DNA of 64,000 bases. Source: Pseudomonas deceptionensis. Lineage in GTDB: Bacteria > Pseudomonadota > Gammaproteobacteria > Pseudomonadales > Pseudomonadaceae. The notes under the pieces were generated by a model. That model was not told the origin of the DNA. It saw only the letters and a list, made by a program, of their open reading frames with translations, and ran no database searches. This document shows, piece after piece, positions 53,109-61,852 of the stretch; the first letter of the stretch is position 1; each line of letters begins with the position of its first letter. Position numbers and translations under genes: made by a program. The stretch spans positions 3,555,501 to 3,619,500 of the forward strand of contig NZ_FNUD01000002.1 of NCBI RefSeq assembly GCF_900106095.1, written 5' to 3'.

Positions 53109-54436
53109 AGCGCCTGTTTGCGCCGATTTATCAGGTAACGGGCCGTCGCGATGCATAGCCCCACTAGCAGGCCCACCAGCACGCCCAGTACGACAATCAG
53201 GGCTTTTTTCGGTTTGATCGGATCAGTCGGCGTCTGAGCCATGCGGTCAATACTCGCCAACCCCAGTCGGCTCATGTCGGTATTCAGGCTGCCAAGGCGA
53301 ACGGCTTCGGCACGCAAAGGCTCGATATATTTAAGATACAGGTCCTCGTTCGTGCGATTGACGAGCATTTCAACTCGACGATTGACCTCAAGCAGTTTCA
53401 ACTTCTTGGTGGTTTTAGCAATGCGCTCGTCTGTGAAGTCGTCGTTTGTACGCTTGAGCAATGCGGCACGCTCGGCCTCAAGGACTTGAGTCCCCATGAA
53501 GTACAGCGGCATGGTTTGCGACGTGATTTCGGTGCGCATCTGCCTGGAGGACGAGCCCTGTACCGAGTCTGCAATAGACATCGGCGTGGTCGGGTGTGTG
53601 TATCCCAGTGACCTGGCGATGGAAATAGCTTCGCTGAGCTGGGCAACACGTGCGTCACGTTCGATTTTCAGCTCCAGGCGCAAGGCCTGCAACTCATCCT
53701 CCAACTCCGCTCGCTTGCGTGTGTCAGCCTCGACCAGCGTAGCGATCTCCCCTTCTTTTTCGGAGCGATAGCTTGAACGGGCCGCATTGATTTTGGCTTC
53801 CAGCTCTCTAAGCCTGTTATTGATAATCACCTTGAGATCAGCACTGATTTGTTCGCGCTGGTTATTGATCGCGTATTCAACAAAACCATTAAGTATTTCT
53901 ACGCCGTTAACCATACCTGGATAGGTCAGCTCCAGTTTTATAGACGAGGTTAGTGCGCCGGCCTTGTTTGGTTCGGGCAATGTCAATTTGATTGCATCGC
54001 GGTTAAAAAGCTCAAAACTTTGCTCAAGGCTTATGCCTTGTCTTTCCAGAGGCTTGAACAAGTCCTGATGGGTACGAAAGTAATTCAACCGTGTGTCGTA
54101 GGACTCAAGCGCCGAGCCGACCTTAAGCAACGCATCTTCAGGCGGTAACTTGTAGACCTCGGAACGGTTAAGCGCATCGAGTTCGTTGATTGCTACGGGC
54201 CGCAGCAGGCTGCTGGTCTGGTAGACCGGCTGCGCCCACAGGGCATAACCCAGGGCCATAAACCCGGCCAGGGCAGCGGTTGCCGCAATCAGTTTTTTTT
54301 GCTGCCAAAACGAATGAGCCAATTCAAACAAATCGATCTCAGGACCAGGCTTTTGTGCTTTTGGATTGTGGTAAGTAGTCAAAAAACGCACCTTATTGTT
54401 AGATCTTTTGTCAAGATGGCTGCTGAGAATAAACAC
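53105..54436 (-). CDS. Wzz-family polysaccharide chain-length regulator
   Basis: 443 residues with the Wzz pattern: cytoplasmic start [18 protein letters not shown], first membrane helix ([17 protein letters not shown]), a long periplasmic part with coiled coil (about 200-370), and the second helix after the proline-rich [20 protein letters not shown]. Sets the modal length of O-antigen or exopolysaccharide. It stands alone, without wzx, wzy or glycosyltransferase genes, as Pseudomonas wzz2-type genes often do. The start is uncertain: GTG 54436 gives a longer N-terminus, GTG 54391 a shorter one; neither has a clear ribosome site. Confidence 0.88.
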   Translation of the reverse strand: MFILSSHLDKRSNNKVRFLTTYHNPKAQKPGPEIDLFELAHSFWQQKKLIAATAALAGFMALGYALWAQPVYQTSSLLRPVAINELDALNRSEVYKLPPEDALLKVGSALESYDTRLNYFRTHQDLFKPLERQGISLEQSFELFNRDAIKLTLPEPNKAGALTSSIKLELTYPGMVNGVEILNGFVEYAINNQREQISADLKVIINNRLRELEAKINAARSSYRSEKEGEIATLVEADTRKRAELEDELQALRLELKIERDARVAQLSEAISIARSLGYTHPTTPMSIADSVQGSSSRQMRTEITSQTMPLYFMGTQVLEAERAALLKRTNDDFTDERIAKTTKKLKLLEVNRRVEMLVNRTNEDLYLKYIEPLRAEAVRLGSLNTDMSRLGLASIDRMAQTPTDPIKPKKALIVVLGVLVGLLVGLCIATARYLINRRKQAL

Positions 54437-54734
54437 CCTACACAGAAAAATGACCTTTGTATGACAGACTATTCCTAAGAAAGATCCTCACCCATATAAA
54501 TCAAGCAGATAGCACGCTAAAATCAAGCGATAGCAAAGTGATATCTCGTAGGTTTAATAAGATTAAGTGTTTCCCTGTTCTTTTTTCAGAATTAACTCAC
54601 AAACAATAAAGAATTTATCTAGCTCAGTCGACAAAGTAGGTGTGCCGTGCCTATTTCAGCGCGCCAGACCTGTACGGTCTGTGTAATTATTGCCGTCACC
54701 AGAAAACACGCTTACGTGTGGGGTAATAATCAGC

Positions 54735-55670
54735 ATGGATATTTTTCAGGCGATGCGGGTGTTTGTCCGCGTGGTCGAGACCGGCAGTTTTACCGCTGCG
54801 GCACAGGCGTTAGGCTATTCCACCGCGCAAACCTCGCGTTTGCTGTCCGAGCTGGAGTCCTCGTTGCAGGCCCGGTTGCTGCAACGCAGTACCCGGCGTT
54901 TGGCCCTGACCGAAGTCGGCGCGCGCTATCTGGAGCGCTGCCGACTGATCCTGGGTGAAATAGAAGACGCCAATGCCGAGGCTGGCGGTGCACACCTGAT
55001 CCCGCGCGGCCATTTGCGAGTGCAGTCCACCACGGGGCTGGGGATCCAGTTGTTGGCACCGCTGGCGGCCCGCTATGCGGAGCTCTACCCGCAGGTCAAC
55101 GTTGACCTCACGCTGTCCCAGCGCCAACCCGACTTGCTGGAAGAAGGCCATGACGTCGTCATTACGCTTTCAGCCAACCTGCCGGACTCGGAAATGATTG
55201 GCCAACAGCTGGGCAGCATCTTCAGCGTCATCAGTGCTGCGCCCTCTTACCTCAAGGACCGGAGTAGCCCGCAGGCCCCGGCCGATCTGCATGACCACCG
55301 CTGTCTGCATCTGGTTGACCCGCTGTTTACCGACAGCTGGACCTTCCGTGACGACCAGGGCGAACAAGTGATCCGCCCCGGGAACGTGTTCCAGGTCAAC
55401 GTGGCCGAAGCGATGGCGCAAGCTGCCGAGGCCGGGCTCGGAGTCTGCCTGCTGCCCGACTATGTGGCGGTAGGTTCTTATCAGCGCGGATCTTTGGTGC
55501 GCCTGCTGCCCCAGTACCGGCTGCATGAAAAGAGCATCTACGCGCTCTACCCTTCACGACGGTTTCTGGATGCAAAGGTCAAAACCTGGGTCGAGTTCCT
55601 GAAGCAGGAAATCCCCAAAGTGCTTGATGTGCACCAGGCCATCGTGGATGACCCGGCGCATTGGGCGTGA
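54735..55670 (+). CDS. LysR-family transcription regulator
   Basis: 311 residues. Helix-turn-helix FVRVVETGSFTAAAQALGYSTAQTSRLLSELE and an effector domain of the CrgA/DsdC-like group. No divergent target gene is adjacent: the gap upstream (54437-54734) is AT-rich and faces the Wzz-like gene, which is divergent 300 bp away and could be a target, though this is weak inference. Convergent with surE (7 bp gap). ATG 54735 starts the domain at the usual place. Confidence 0.88.
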   Translation: MDIFQAMRVFVRVVETGSFTAAAQALGYSTAQTSRLLSELESSLQARLLQRSTRRLALTEVGARYLERCRLILGEIEDANAEAGGAHLIPRGHLRVQSTTGLGIQLLAPLAARYAELYPQVNVDLTLSQRQPDLLEEGHDVVITLSANLPDSEMIGQQLGSIFSVISAAPSYLKDRSSPQAPADLHDHRCLHLVDPLFTDSWTFRDDQGEQVIRPGNVFQVNVAEAMAQAAEAGLGVCLLPDYVAVGSYQRGSLVRLLPQYRLHEKSIYALYPSRRFLDAKVKTWVEFLKQEIPKVLDVHQAIVDDPAHWA

Positions 55671-55677
55671 GGCTGTT

Positions 55678-56454
55678 CTAGACGGTTTTAATTGCCGCGT
55701 GCAATTGCTCGCGCAGGGCAATGGCAGTGCGATCGAACTCCAGCGGCGTCACCGAGATCCCGCCCTGGGTGACCACCTGGGTTTCGGTGTCGGGTGCTTC
55801 AGGGTGCTGATGGCGGGTGATGCTGAGCCAGTAGTACTTGGACTCGCGAAAGTCGGTGCGCTCGGTCGAGTTCACACCGTCCATGCGCCCGGCGCCTTGA
55901 CGTGTGATTTGCATCGGCCCGGCCTCTTCGGCCGGCACGTCCGGGAAGTTGATGTTCAGGCATGCCGACTGCTCCCAGCCCTTACCCAGCAACTGACGGA
56001 TCACCCCGGGGGCCAGCGTGCGCGCCGTGTCCCAGCGTACTGCGTTGCGGTGGGTAAAGTACTGGCTCAAGGCGATCGATGGAATACCCATCAACAGGCC
56101 GGTCATGGCGGCGCCCACAGTACCGGAAAACAGCGTTTCAACCCCCAGGTTCGCGCCTTTGTTGATGCCTGACAGCAACAACTGCGGGGGCTTGTCCATC
56201 AACTGCTGCAAAGCCATCGCGACGCAGTCGGCCGGTGTTCCGGAGACTGAAAAGCGTCGCTCGCCACGGGGTGTTACCCGCAAGGGATGGTGAATGCTGA
56301 TGGCCGTGGAAATACCGCTTTGGTCGTGGTCAGGAGCAACCACCCAGACTTCATCTGCCAACTCGCGGGCCACGGCCTCAAGTACTTCAAGGCCGGGAGC
56401 GTCAATGCCGTCATCGTTGGTGATCAGGATTCGTTCGAGCCGAGCGCCTTGCAT
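55678..56454 (-). CDS. surE: SurE-type 5'/3'-nucleotidase
   Basis: 258 residues. The metal-binding start ILITNDDGIDAPGLEVL, APDHDQSGISTAISI, SGTPADCVAMAL and LSGINKGANLGVETLFSGTVGAAMTG are all SurE hallmarks. It removes phosphate from nucleoside monophosphates, with a role in stationary phase in other bacteria. AGGAG lies eight bases before ATG 56454. It is not next to pcm or rpoS, as the main Pseudomonas surE usually is, so this is probably a second SurE; it follows hemB in the same direction. Confidence 0.9.
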   Translation of the reverse strand: MQGARLERILITNDDGIDAPGLEVLEAVARELADEVWVVAPDHDQSGISTAISIHHPLRVTPRGERRFSVSGTPADCVAMALQQLMDKPPQLLLSGINKGANLGVETLFSGTVGAAMTGLLMGIPSIALSQYFTHRNAVRWDTARTLAPGVIRQLLGKGWEQSACLNINFPDVPAEEAGPMQITRQGAGRMDGVNSTERTDFRESKYYWLSITRHQHPEAPDTETQVVTQGGISVTPLEFDRTAIALREQLHAAIKTV

Positions 56455-56513
56455 GAATAAACTCCTTTTATGTCGAATCGCTGGCGGCAAGCGGAAGACT
56501 TGCCGCTCACGCC

Positions 56514-57491
56514 TTAAATCCCCTGCAGCGCCAGATCCATCGCAAAGTAGGTCAGGATCATGTCGGCGCCGGCGCGTTTGATCGAACCCAGGCTTTCACG
56601 AACCACGCGGGCTTCGTCGATGGCACCGGCCTGGGCGCCGAATTTGATCATCGCGTACTCGCCGCTCACCTGGTACGCCGCCAGAGGCAGGCGCGAGGCT
56701 TCGCGGATGTCGCGAATAATGTCCAGATAAGCCCCGGCAGGCTTGACCATCAGCACGTCTGCGCCTTCTTGCTCGTCCAGCAACGACTCGCGAATGGCTT
56801 CGCGGCGGTTCATCGGGTTCATCTGGTATGACTTGCGATCACCTTTGAGTGCGCTGCCGCCGGCCTCACGGAACGGACCGTAGAGTGCCGAAGCGAACTT
56901 GGTGGAGTAAGCCATGATCGAGGTATCCAGGAAGCCTGCGCCGTCCAGTGCGCTGCGAATCGCTTGCACCTGGCCATCCATGGCGGCGGATGGCGAAATG
57001 AAGTCCGCACCCGCGGCGGCGGCGGCTACCGCTTGCTTGCCCAGGTTGATCAGGGTCGCGTCATTGTCGACACCGTGGTCGTGCATCACGCCGCAATGGC
57101 CGTGGGAGGTGTACTCACAGAAGCAGGTGTCGCTCATCACAATCATGTCCGGCGCAGCATCCTTGCTGATGCGGACCATACGCGAGACCAGCCCGTCTTC
57201 ACGCATGGCATCGCTGCCGGTGGCGTCCAGATGGTGGGAAACACCGAACAGCATGACCGACTTGATGCCTGCACGGGCATAACGCTCGATTTCACCTGCC
57301 AGCTTCGACTCAGGGATACGCATCACGCCGGGCATGCTGGTGATCGGCACGAAGTCGTCGATTTCTTCTTCGACAAAAATCGGCAACACCAGATCGTTCA
57401 GGCTGAATTCGGTTTCCTGGAACATGTCGCGAAGGGTCTGGGAGCGGCGCAGGCGGCGCGGACGAACGGCGGGGAACTGGTTAGGCATCAT
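56514..57491 (-). CDS. hemB: Delta-aminolevulinic acid dehydratase, cysteine-rich (zinc-type)
   Basis: 325 residues, complete HemB. The metal site reads [14 protein letters not shown], with three cysteines as in zinc-dependent enzymes of E. coli and animals; the housekeeping Pseudomonas HemB instead has an aspartate-rich, Mg-dependent site. Schiff-base lysines are in [15 protein letters not shown] and [12 protein letters not shown]. It condenses two aminolevulinate molecules to porphobilinogen in heme synthesis. AGGA precedes two adjacent ATG codons (57491, 57488). Likely a paralogue; an 18-bp palindrome lies 44 bp upstream. Confidence 0.93.
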   Translation of the reverse strand: MMPNQFPAVRPRRLRRSQTLRDMFQETEFSLNDLVLPIFVEEEIDDFVPITSMPGVMRIPESKLAGEIERYARAGIKSVMLFGVSHHLDATGSDAMREDGLVSRMVRISKDAAPDMIVMSDTCFCEYTSHGHCGVMHDHGVDNDATLINLGKQAVAAAAAGADFISPSAAMDGQVQAIRSALDGAGFLDTSIMAYSTKFASALYGPFREAGGSALKGDRKSYQMNPMNRREAIRESLLDEQEGADVLMVKPAGAYLDIIRDIREASRLPLAAYQVSGEYAMIKFGAQAGAIDEARVVRESLGSIKRAGADMILTYFAMDLALQGI

Positions 57492-57534
57492 GGTTCCTGA
57501 TGGGCAGGTTCATAAAACAAACGTAAAAACAGAC

Positions 57535-57552
57535 GAGCCTTGGCCAAGGCTC
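57535..57552. promoter_or_regulatory. Perfect 18-bp palindrome upstream of hemB
   Basis: GAGCCTTGGCCAAGGCTC, fully symmetric, 44-61 bp before the hemB start. Could be an operator or the base of a leader or small-RNA hairpin. Confidence 0.5.
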
Positions 57553-57599
57553 AATGGGGCAACAAATACAGGATTGAACCTACAAATGCAAAACATCCG

Positions 57600-57670
57600 C
57601 CCTGCGTGCGGCCGGTTGTCGCGGGGTTTTTTTTTGTGGGAATACCCTAACAACCCACAGGCTTTTTTTT
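57600..57670 (+). terminator. Two tandem plus-strand terminator-like hairpins in the hemB-arsR gap
   Basis: CCCTGCG/CGCGGGG (57600-57626) is followed by nine T (57627-57635); then TGTGGG (57635-57640)/CCCACA (57654-57659) is followed by GGC and eight T (57663-57670). No plus-strand gene precedes them. 57671-57829 holds short REP-like GCTGCCGCAGGCAGC repeats and the arsR promoter. Confidence 0.5.
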
Positions 57671-57829
57671 GTAGCCGCTGCCGCAGGCAGCGATGGGGTG
57701 CGAAGCATCCCCCGTTTTTTGACCGAATGTTAAGGTCCTGCGGCCCCTGTCGCAGCCTTCGGCAGCGGCAACAGACCGGCATTGCGTTCCATGTTGAACA
57801 TTTCGTAAAAAAGCGTAATATCGCCTCCC

Positions 57830-58126
57830 ATGATTCTCGAACAGCTCAAAGCCCTGGGCAATGACACTCGCATGCAAATGATGGAGTGGCTCAAAGACCC
57901 GCTCAGTAATTTCCCGCCCCAGGATCATGGTGATCCTGCGATTGGCGTGTGCGTGACCCATTTGCAGCACAAGGCCGGGCTGTCACCTTCCACGGCTTCA
58001 GCGCACCTGGCCATTCTGCAGCGCGCCGGGTTTGTGCTGACCACGCGCATTGGCAAGTGGACGTACTACCGCCGCAATGAGCAAGCGATCGACGACTTTG
58101 CGGCCAGGCTGAAAATCGAGTTGTAA
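57830..58126 (+). CDS. ArsR-family winged-helix repressor
   Basis: 98 residues: LKALGNDTRMQMMEWLKDP, then the recognition region LSPSTASAHLAILQRAGFVLTTRIGKWTYYRRNE, the usual ArsR fold. A single cysteine in GVCVTHLQ is close to the helix pair; there is no ELCVCDL metal site, so it may sense redox or an organic ligand rather than arsenite. It precedes an oxidoreductase gene by 54 bp, and a palindrome between them (58136-58163), with a half copy upstream of arsR, suggests control of both. Confidence 0.88.
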   Translation: MILEQLKALGNDTRMQMMEWLKDPLSNFPPQDHGDPAIGVCVTHLQHKAGLSPSTASAHLAILQRAGFVLTTRIGKWTYYRRNEQAIDDFAARLKIEL

Positions 58127-58135
58127 TTTTTACCC

Positions 58136-58163
58136 TTACATTTCGTTATTACGCGTAATGTAA
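58136..58163. promoter_or_regulatory. Palindromic operator between arsR and the oxidoreductase gene
   Basis: TTACATT and AATGTAA flank an inner perfect palindrome ATTACGCGTAAT (58148-58159). GCGTAAT also occurs just before arsR near 57813. Fits an ArsR-type binding site; it ends 17 bp before the next start codon. Confidence 0.6.
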
Positions 58164-58180
58164 AAATATGAGGAAGCCCC

Positions 58181-59191
58181 ATGAGCACTAAAACTATCTT
58201 CGTCCAACCTGGCGGCGGATATCACAATGTAGTGGTTGGCGAGAGCGAAGTCCTTGCACCCCGCAGCGGTGAAATCACTGTACGTTTACACGCCAACTCT
58301 CTGAACTATCACGATTTTGCCGTGGTGAGCGGCATGTGGGGACCGAGCGAAAAACGCATTCCCATGGCCGATGGCGCCGGTGAAGTGATTGCCGTAGGCG
58401 CCGATGTCAGCGAGTTCAAGGTCGGCGATTCGGTGGTCAGCACCTTCTTCCCGGACTGGATCGACGGCACCCCGTTGGTTGAAGGCTTTGTGACCGTGCC
58501 CGGCGATGGCATCGACGGCTATGCCCGTGAGCAAGTAACCGCCAAGGCCACGTCGTTCACCCTCGCGCCGACCGGCTACAGCCATGCCGAAGCATCGACT
58601 CTGACCACCGCCGGCCTGACTGCTTGGCGCGCCCTGATGGCCGATGATTCCCTCAAGCCAGGGGACACGGTACTGGTACAAGGCACGGGCGGGGTTTCGA
58701 TTTTTGCCCTGCAATTCGCCAAAATGGCCGGTGCCACGGTGATTGCCACCTCCTCCAGCGACGAAAAACTGGAACGCCTCAAGGCGATGGGCGCGGACCA
58801 CGTCATCAACTACCGCAAGGACACCCAGTGGGGCGAAACAGCCCTGGCACTTACCGGTGGCCGCGGCGTAGATCACATCATTGAAGTCGGCGGCCCTGCG
58901 ACCCTTGAGCAGTCCATGATTGCCATCCGGGTGGGCGGGCATATCTCGATCATCGGCATCCTCAGTGGCGTCACAGGCTCCATGAACTTTGTGCCGATGC
59001 TGATCAAACAAGTGCGTTTGCAAGGCGTACTGGTCGGCAGCCGCAGCCAGCAGCAAGACATGGTGCGCGCCATTAATGCCAATGGCATCCGCCCTGTGAT
59101 TGATCGTCACTTCCCGCTGAGCGATATCGTCGAGGCGTTCAAATACCAGGAAACGAACCAGCATTTCGGCAAGATCATCCTGGACATCTAA
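58181..59191 (+). CDS. MDR-superfamily NAD(P)-dependent oxidoreductase (quinone reductase-like)
   Basis: 336 residues. GroES-like N-terminal half (HANSLNYHDFAVVSGMW, MADGAGEVIAVGADVSEFKVGD) and Rossmann half with VLVQGTGGVSIFALQFAKMAGATVIATSSSDEKL. The catalytic-zinc cysteine and structural-zinc cluster of true alcohol dehydrogenases are absent, so it is closer to zinc-free quinone or enone reductases. GAGGAAG precedes the ATG. Second gene after arsR and probably under its control. Confidence 0.88.
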   Translation: MSTKTIFVQPGGGYHNVVVGESEVLAPRSGEITVRLHANSLNYHDFAVVSGMWGPSEKRIPMADGAGEVIAVGADVSEFKVGDSVVSTFFPDWIDGTPLVEGFVTVPGDGIDGYAREQVTAKATSFTLAPTGYSHAEASTLTTAGLTAWRALMADDSLKPGDTVLVQGTGGVSIFALQFAKMAGATVIATSSSDEKLERLKAMGADHVINYRKDTQWGETALALTGGRGVDHIIEVGGPATLEQSMIAIRVGGHISIIGILSGVTGSMNFVPMLIKQVRLQGVLVGSRSQQQDMVRAINANGIRPVIDRHFPLSDIVEAFKYQETNQHFGKIILDI

Positions 59192-59270
59192 ACGCGGTAT
59201 CGCCGATGGCGCATTGACAGTGCGTCATCGGCTTCTCTAGATTCAGGTTTTGCCCAAAGAGCCGAGCCTG

Positions 59271-59744
59271 ATGAGTCTTGAATCCGTACGCGCATTTTTC
59301 AACGCCCACGCCCCTGACCTGCACATCATCGAATTGACCACCAGCACGGCCACCGTGGCACTGGCGGCCGAGGCCCACGGCGTGGAACCCGGGCAAATTG
59401 CCAAGACCCTGGCCTTTCGTGTCGGCGAGCGCAATGTACTGCTGGTCGCCCGCGGCGATGCCCGTATCGATAACAAAAAAATCAAGGATGCGCTGGGCAG
59501 TAAAGCCAAGATGCTGGACGCAGATACGGTCGTGGCACTCACCAGTCATCCCGTGGGTGGTGTCTGCCCTTTCGGCCTGGCCACTGAGCTGTCTGTCTAC
59601 TGTGATATTTCCCTGCAAAGCTTTACCGAAGTCATGCCTGCGGCAGGGGCCACCCACACCGCCGTAAAGATCTGCCCTACACGTATGGCCGACCTGGTCA
59701 ACGCGCAGTGGGTCGATGTCTGCCAGCCTCTTCCTGCCGCCTGA
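59271..59744 (+). CDS. YbaK/EbsC-family aminoacyl-tRNA deacylase
   Basis: 157 residues. IAKTLAFRVGERNVLLVARGDARIDNKKIKDALG, with the conserved lysine, and HPVGGVCPFGLATELSVYCDISL mark the YbaK/ProX domain, which hydrolyses wrongly charged tRNA in trans. Stand-alone domain, not fused to ProRS. ATG 59271 gives the usual N-terminus; a frame from 59250 adds seven residues. The 173 bp after it show no gene. Confidence 0.88.
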   Translation: MSLESVRAFFNAHAPDLHIIELTTSTATVALAAEAHGVEPGQIAKTLAFRVGERNVLLVARGDARIDNKKIKDALGSKAKMLDADTVVALTSHPVGGVCPFGLATELSVYCDISLQSFTEVMPAAGATHTAVKICPTRMADLVNAQWVDVCQPLPAA

Positions 59745-59917
59745 CACCCTGCCGAAGGCTCTGGCACGGTACTTTTAGCGACGCGAATGGCCTTGCAATG
59801 TAGAAAATGCAGTTGCGATCGATTATCATCCGCCGTTCGCGCAGCACCCTACAGATCAATTTGAAGATAATTAAAACGTCGCAGGGTGCTGTTTCAAGGG
59901 ACTAACCTGAGGCGCTC

Positions 59918-61789
59918 ATGCACCGCTTTACTTTCAGCAAATCATTGATTTGCGCAACATTGGGGATGGTCAGCCTGTCGTCTTTCGCGGCATTGCAACC
60001 AGAGTCAGAGGCCGCCTTGGCAGGCGAAACGCAAAGAGCCTGCCATTTCAACAAAGACACCAGCACCGATTGCACCACCACATTCCGCTACACCATCCTC
60101 ACCAACAATGGACGAGAGATGCTGTCGCGCATTGACTTCAGCTTTCCCGAGACGGACCAACTGGAGATCATCGACGCCCACTCGACACAACCCGGCGCCA
60201 AGCCGGTGGCACTGGCCCCATCGCAAATCGACACGCGCATGGCGCCTAACCCGGATCAGGGTTTTTTACGGGCCAGACAAACCTCGATTGCCTTTCCGAA
60301 CCTGCGCATTGGCACTCAACTCACCTACACCGTTCGTGAGCATACGATGGCCAAACCGCTGATGGATCACTTCCATTACCTTATGACGTTCGGCCCTTCC
60401 CCTGCCCGCTCGGATATATTCAAAAGCACTTTTACCGCCGAGCAGCCAATTGTGTGGCGCAGCGAGCTAATGGAAGATTTCACGTTCACCCCGTCTGCCG
60501 ACAACAAGACCCTGGTAATCGAACAGAAAAAACCCCGCTTCGTGAATTACATCAATGAAGCCGGCAACGCCTACATTCGCCAGTTGCCGCGGGTTGAAAT
60601 CGGCAGCTCCGGCCAGGTGCAGGATCACTTTGGCAACCTCGCCAGACGCTACAACGAAATTGTGACTGCCGGGCTGCCGGCGAGCGCCGCCAAAACCGTG
60701 TCAGGGCTCAAGGGTTTGCCGCCCGCCCAGCAAGTGTCCGGTTTGATGCAGTACATTCATGATCAATACCGCTACATGGGCGACTGGCGCGCCACTGACC
60801 GCGGCTACGTGCCATTCACCCTGAGTGAGATCGAAGAGCGCGGCTACGGCGACTGCAAAGACCTTTCGGTACTGCTGACCGCCATGTTGAAGGCCAGTGG
60901 CATAAAAGCAGAAACCAGCTGGGTCAGCCGGGGCACGAACCCGATGGGCCTTCTGCTGCCGGGCACCAACTCAGCGAATCACGCAATCGTGCGGGCCGAA
61001 GTAAACGGTCAGGTCTGGTGGCTTGACCCCACCAACCCGGTGTTTTTGCCAGGGCGCAGCATGCCTGACATCCAGAATCGCTGGGCGCTGGTTATCGATG
61101 CCGCAGGCAAGGTGCGCCAGGACCACATCCCCGAAGCGCTGCCGAGCTTGAGCATGGGTGTGAAGAAGTTCGAGCACTTCAATCGCGAAGGCCAGGCACG
61201 TACAACCGCTGAGGTCGAGATGGGGCAGATGACGCTCATGCAACTCAGCTACGCCGACACCGACTCCGGGGTTTCCGCTACGGATCTGAACCTGTGCAAC
61301 CACTTCGGCAAGGAAATCAGCGATTGCAAGATCAACCGGGAGAAAACCGGCTTTGTGGTGCCCGAACGTTACAAGGTGCACGCCAGCCTGACGAACCTTC
61401 GCGCACTGGAAAACCTGTCCGGCCAGCAAGTTTACAAGCCTGCATTCATGAGCGAGCGCTGGGACAGCCTGATGAACTATCGCCGGACCGGGCAACTGGC
61501 TGATTTGTACATGGCAGACCCCGAGAAAATAACCTACGACATCACCCTGTCGGGTGCCAAGGTCGGCAAGGAGATCAAAACCTGCAAGGTGAGTTCACCG
61601 TGGTTCGATATGGAACTGAGCAGCAAGCGCAACAAGGATGAGTACCGTTACCTGTACGCCATGACGCAAAAACACAGCTGGCTCACTCACGACGTGATCA
61701 TGAGCGCGCCGTTCGAAGCGATGCTCCGGCAAGCCCGTGCATGCAACGAAAACATGCAGCAAGTGGTGCATCTCATCACCCAGGGCTGA
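59918..61789 (+). CDS. DUF3857/transglutaminase-like periplasmic protein
   Basis: 623 residues with a signal peptide (cleavage after SFA, about 24). DUF3857 covers about 60-240; a transglutaminase/protease-like core follows with the full triad: Cys in RGYGDCKDLSVLLTAML (about 310), His in NSANHAIVRAEV (about 350) and Asp in WWLDPTNPV. Cysteines elsewhere (RACHF, TDC, LCNHF, DCK, KTCK, RACNEN) may pair in the periplasm. Substrate unknown; such proteins may act on peptides or cell envelope. GAGG precedes the ATG. Ends at a strong terminator. Confidence 0.87.
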   Translation: MHRFTFSKSLICATLGMVSLSSFAALQPESEAALAGETQRACHFNKDTSTDCTTTFRYTILTNNGREMLSRIDFSFPETDQLEIIDAHSTQPGAKPVALAPSQIDTRMAPNPDQGFLRARQTSIAFPNLRIGTQLTYTVREHTMAKPLMDHFHYLMTFGPSPARSDIFKSTFTAEQPIVWRSELMEDFTFTPSADNKTLVIEQKKPRFVNYINEAGNAYIRQLPRVEIGSSGQVQDHFGNLARRYNEIVTAGLPASAAKTVSGLKGLPPAQQVSGLMQYIHDQYRYMGDWRATDRGYVPFTLSEIEERGYGDCKDLSVLLTAMLKASGIKAETSWVSRGTNPMGLLLPGTNSANHAIVRAEVNGQVWWLDPTNPVFLPGRSMPDIQNRWALVIDAAGKVRQDHIPEALPSLSMGVKKFEHFNREGQARTTAEVEMGQMTLMQLSYADTDSGVSATDLNLCNHFGKEISDCKINREKTGFVVPERYKVHASLTNLRALENLSGQQVYKPAFMSERWDSLMNYRRTGQLADLYMADPEKITYDITLSGAKVGKEIKTCKVSSPWFDMELSSKRNKDEYRYLYAMTQKHSWLTHDVIMSAPFEAMLRQARACNENMQQVVHLITQG

Positions 61790-61807
61790 TAGCTTTCAGA
61801 CCGCCAT

Positions 61808-61844
61808 AAAAAAGCCTGACCCCATTGCAGGGTCAGGCTTTTTT
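61808..61844. terminator. Bidirectional rho-independent terminator
   Basis: GCCTGACCC and GGGTCAGGC form the stem, with six A before and six T after, so it works on both strands for the converging DUF3857 and pgm genes. Confidence 0.9.
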
Positions 61845-61852
61845 GTGGGTGT

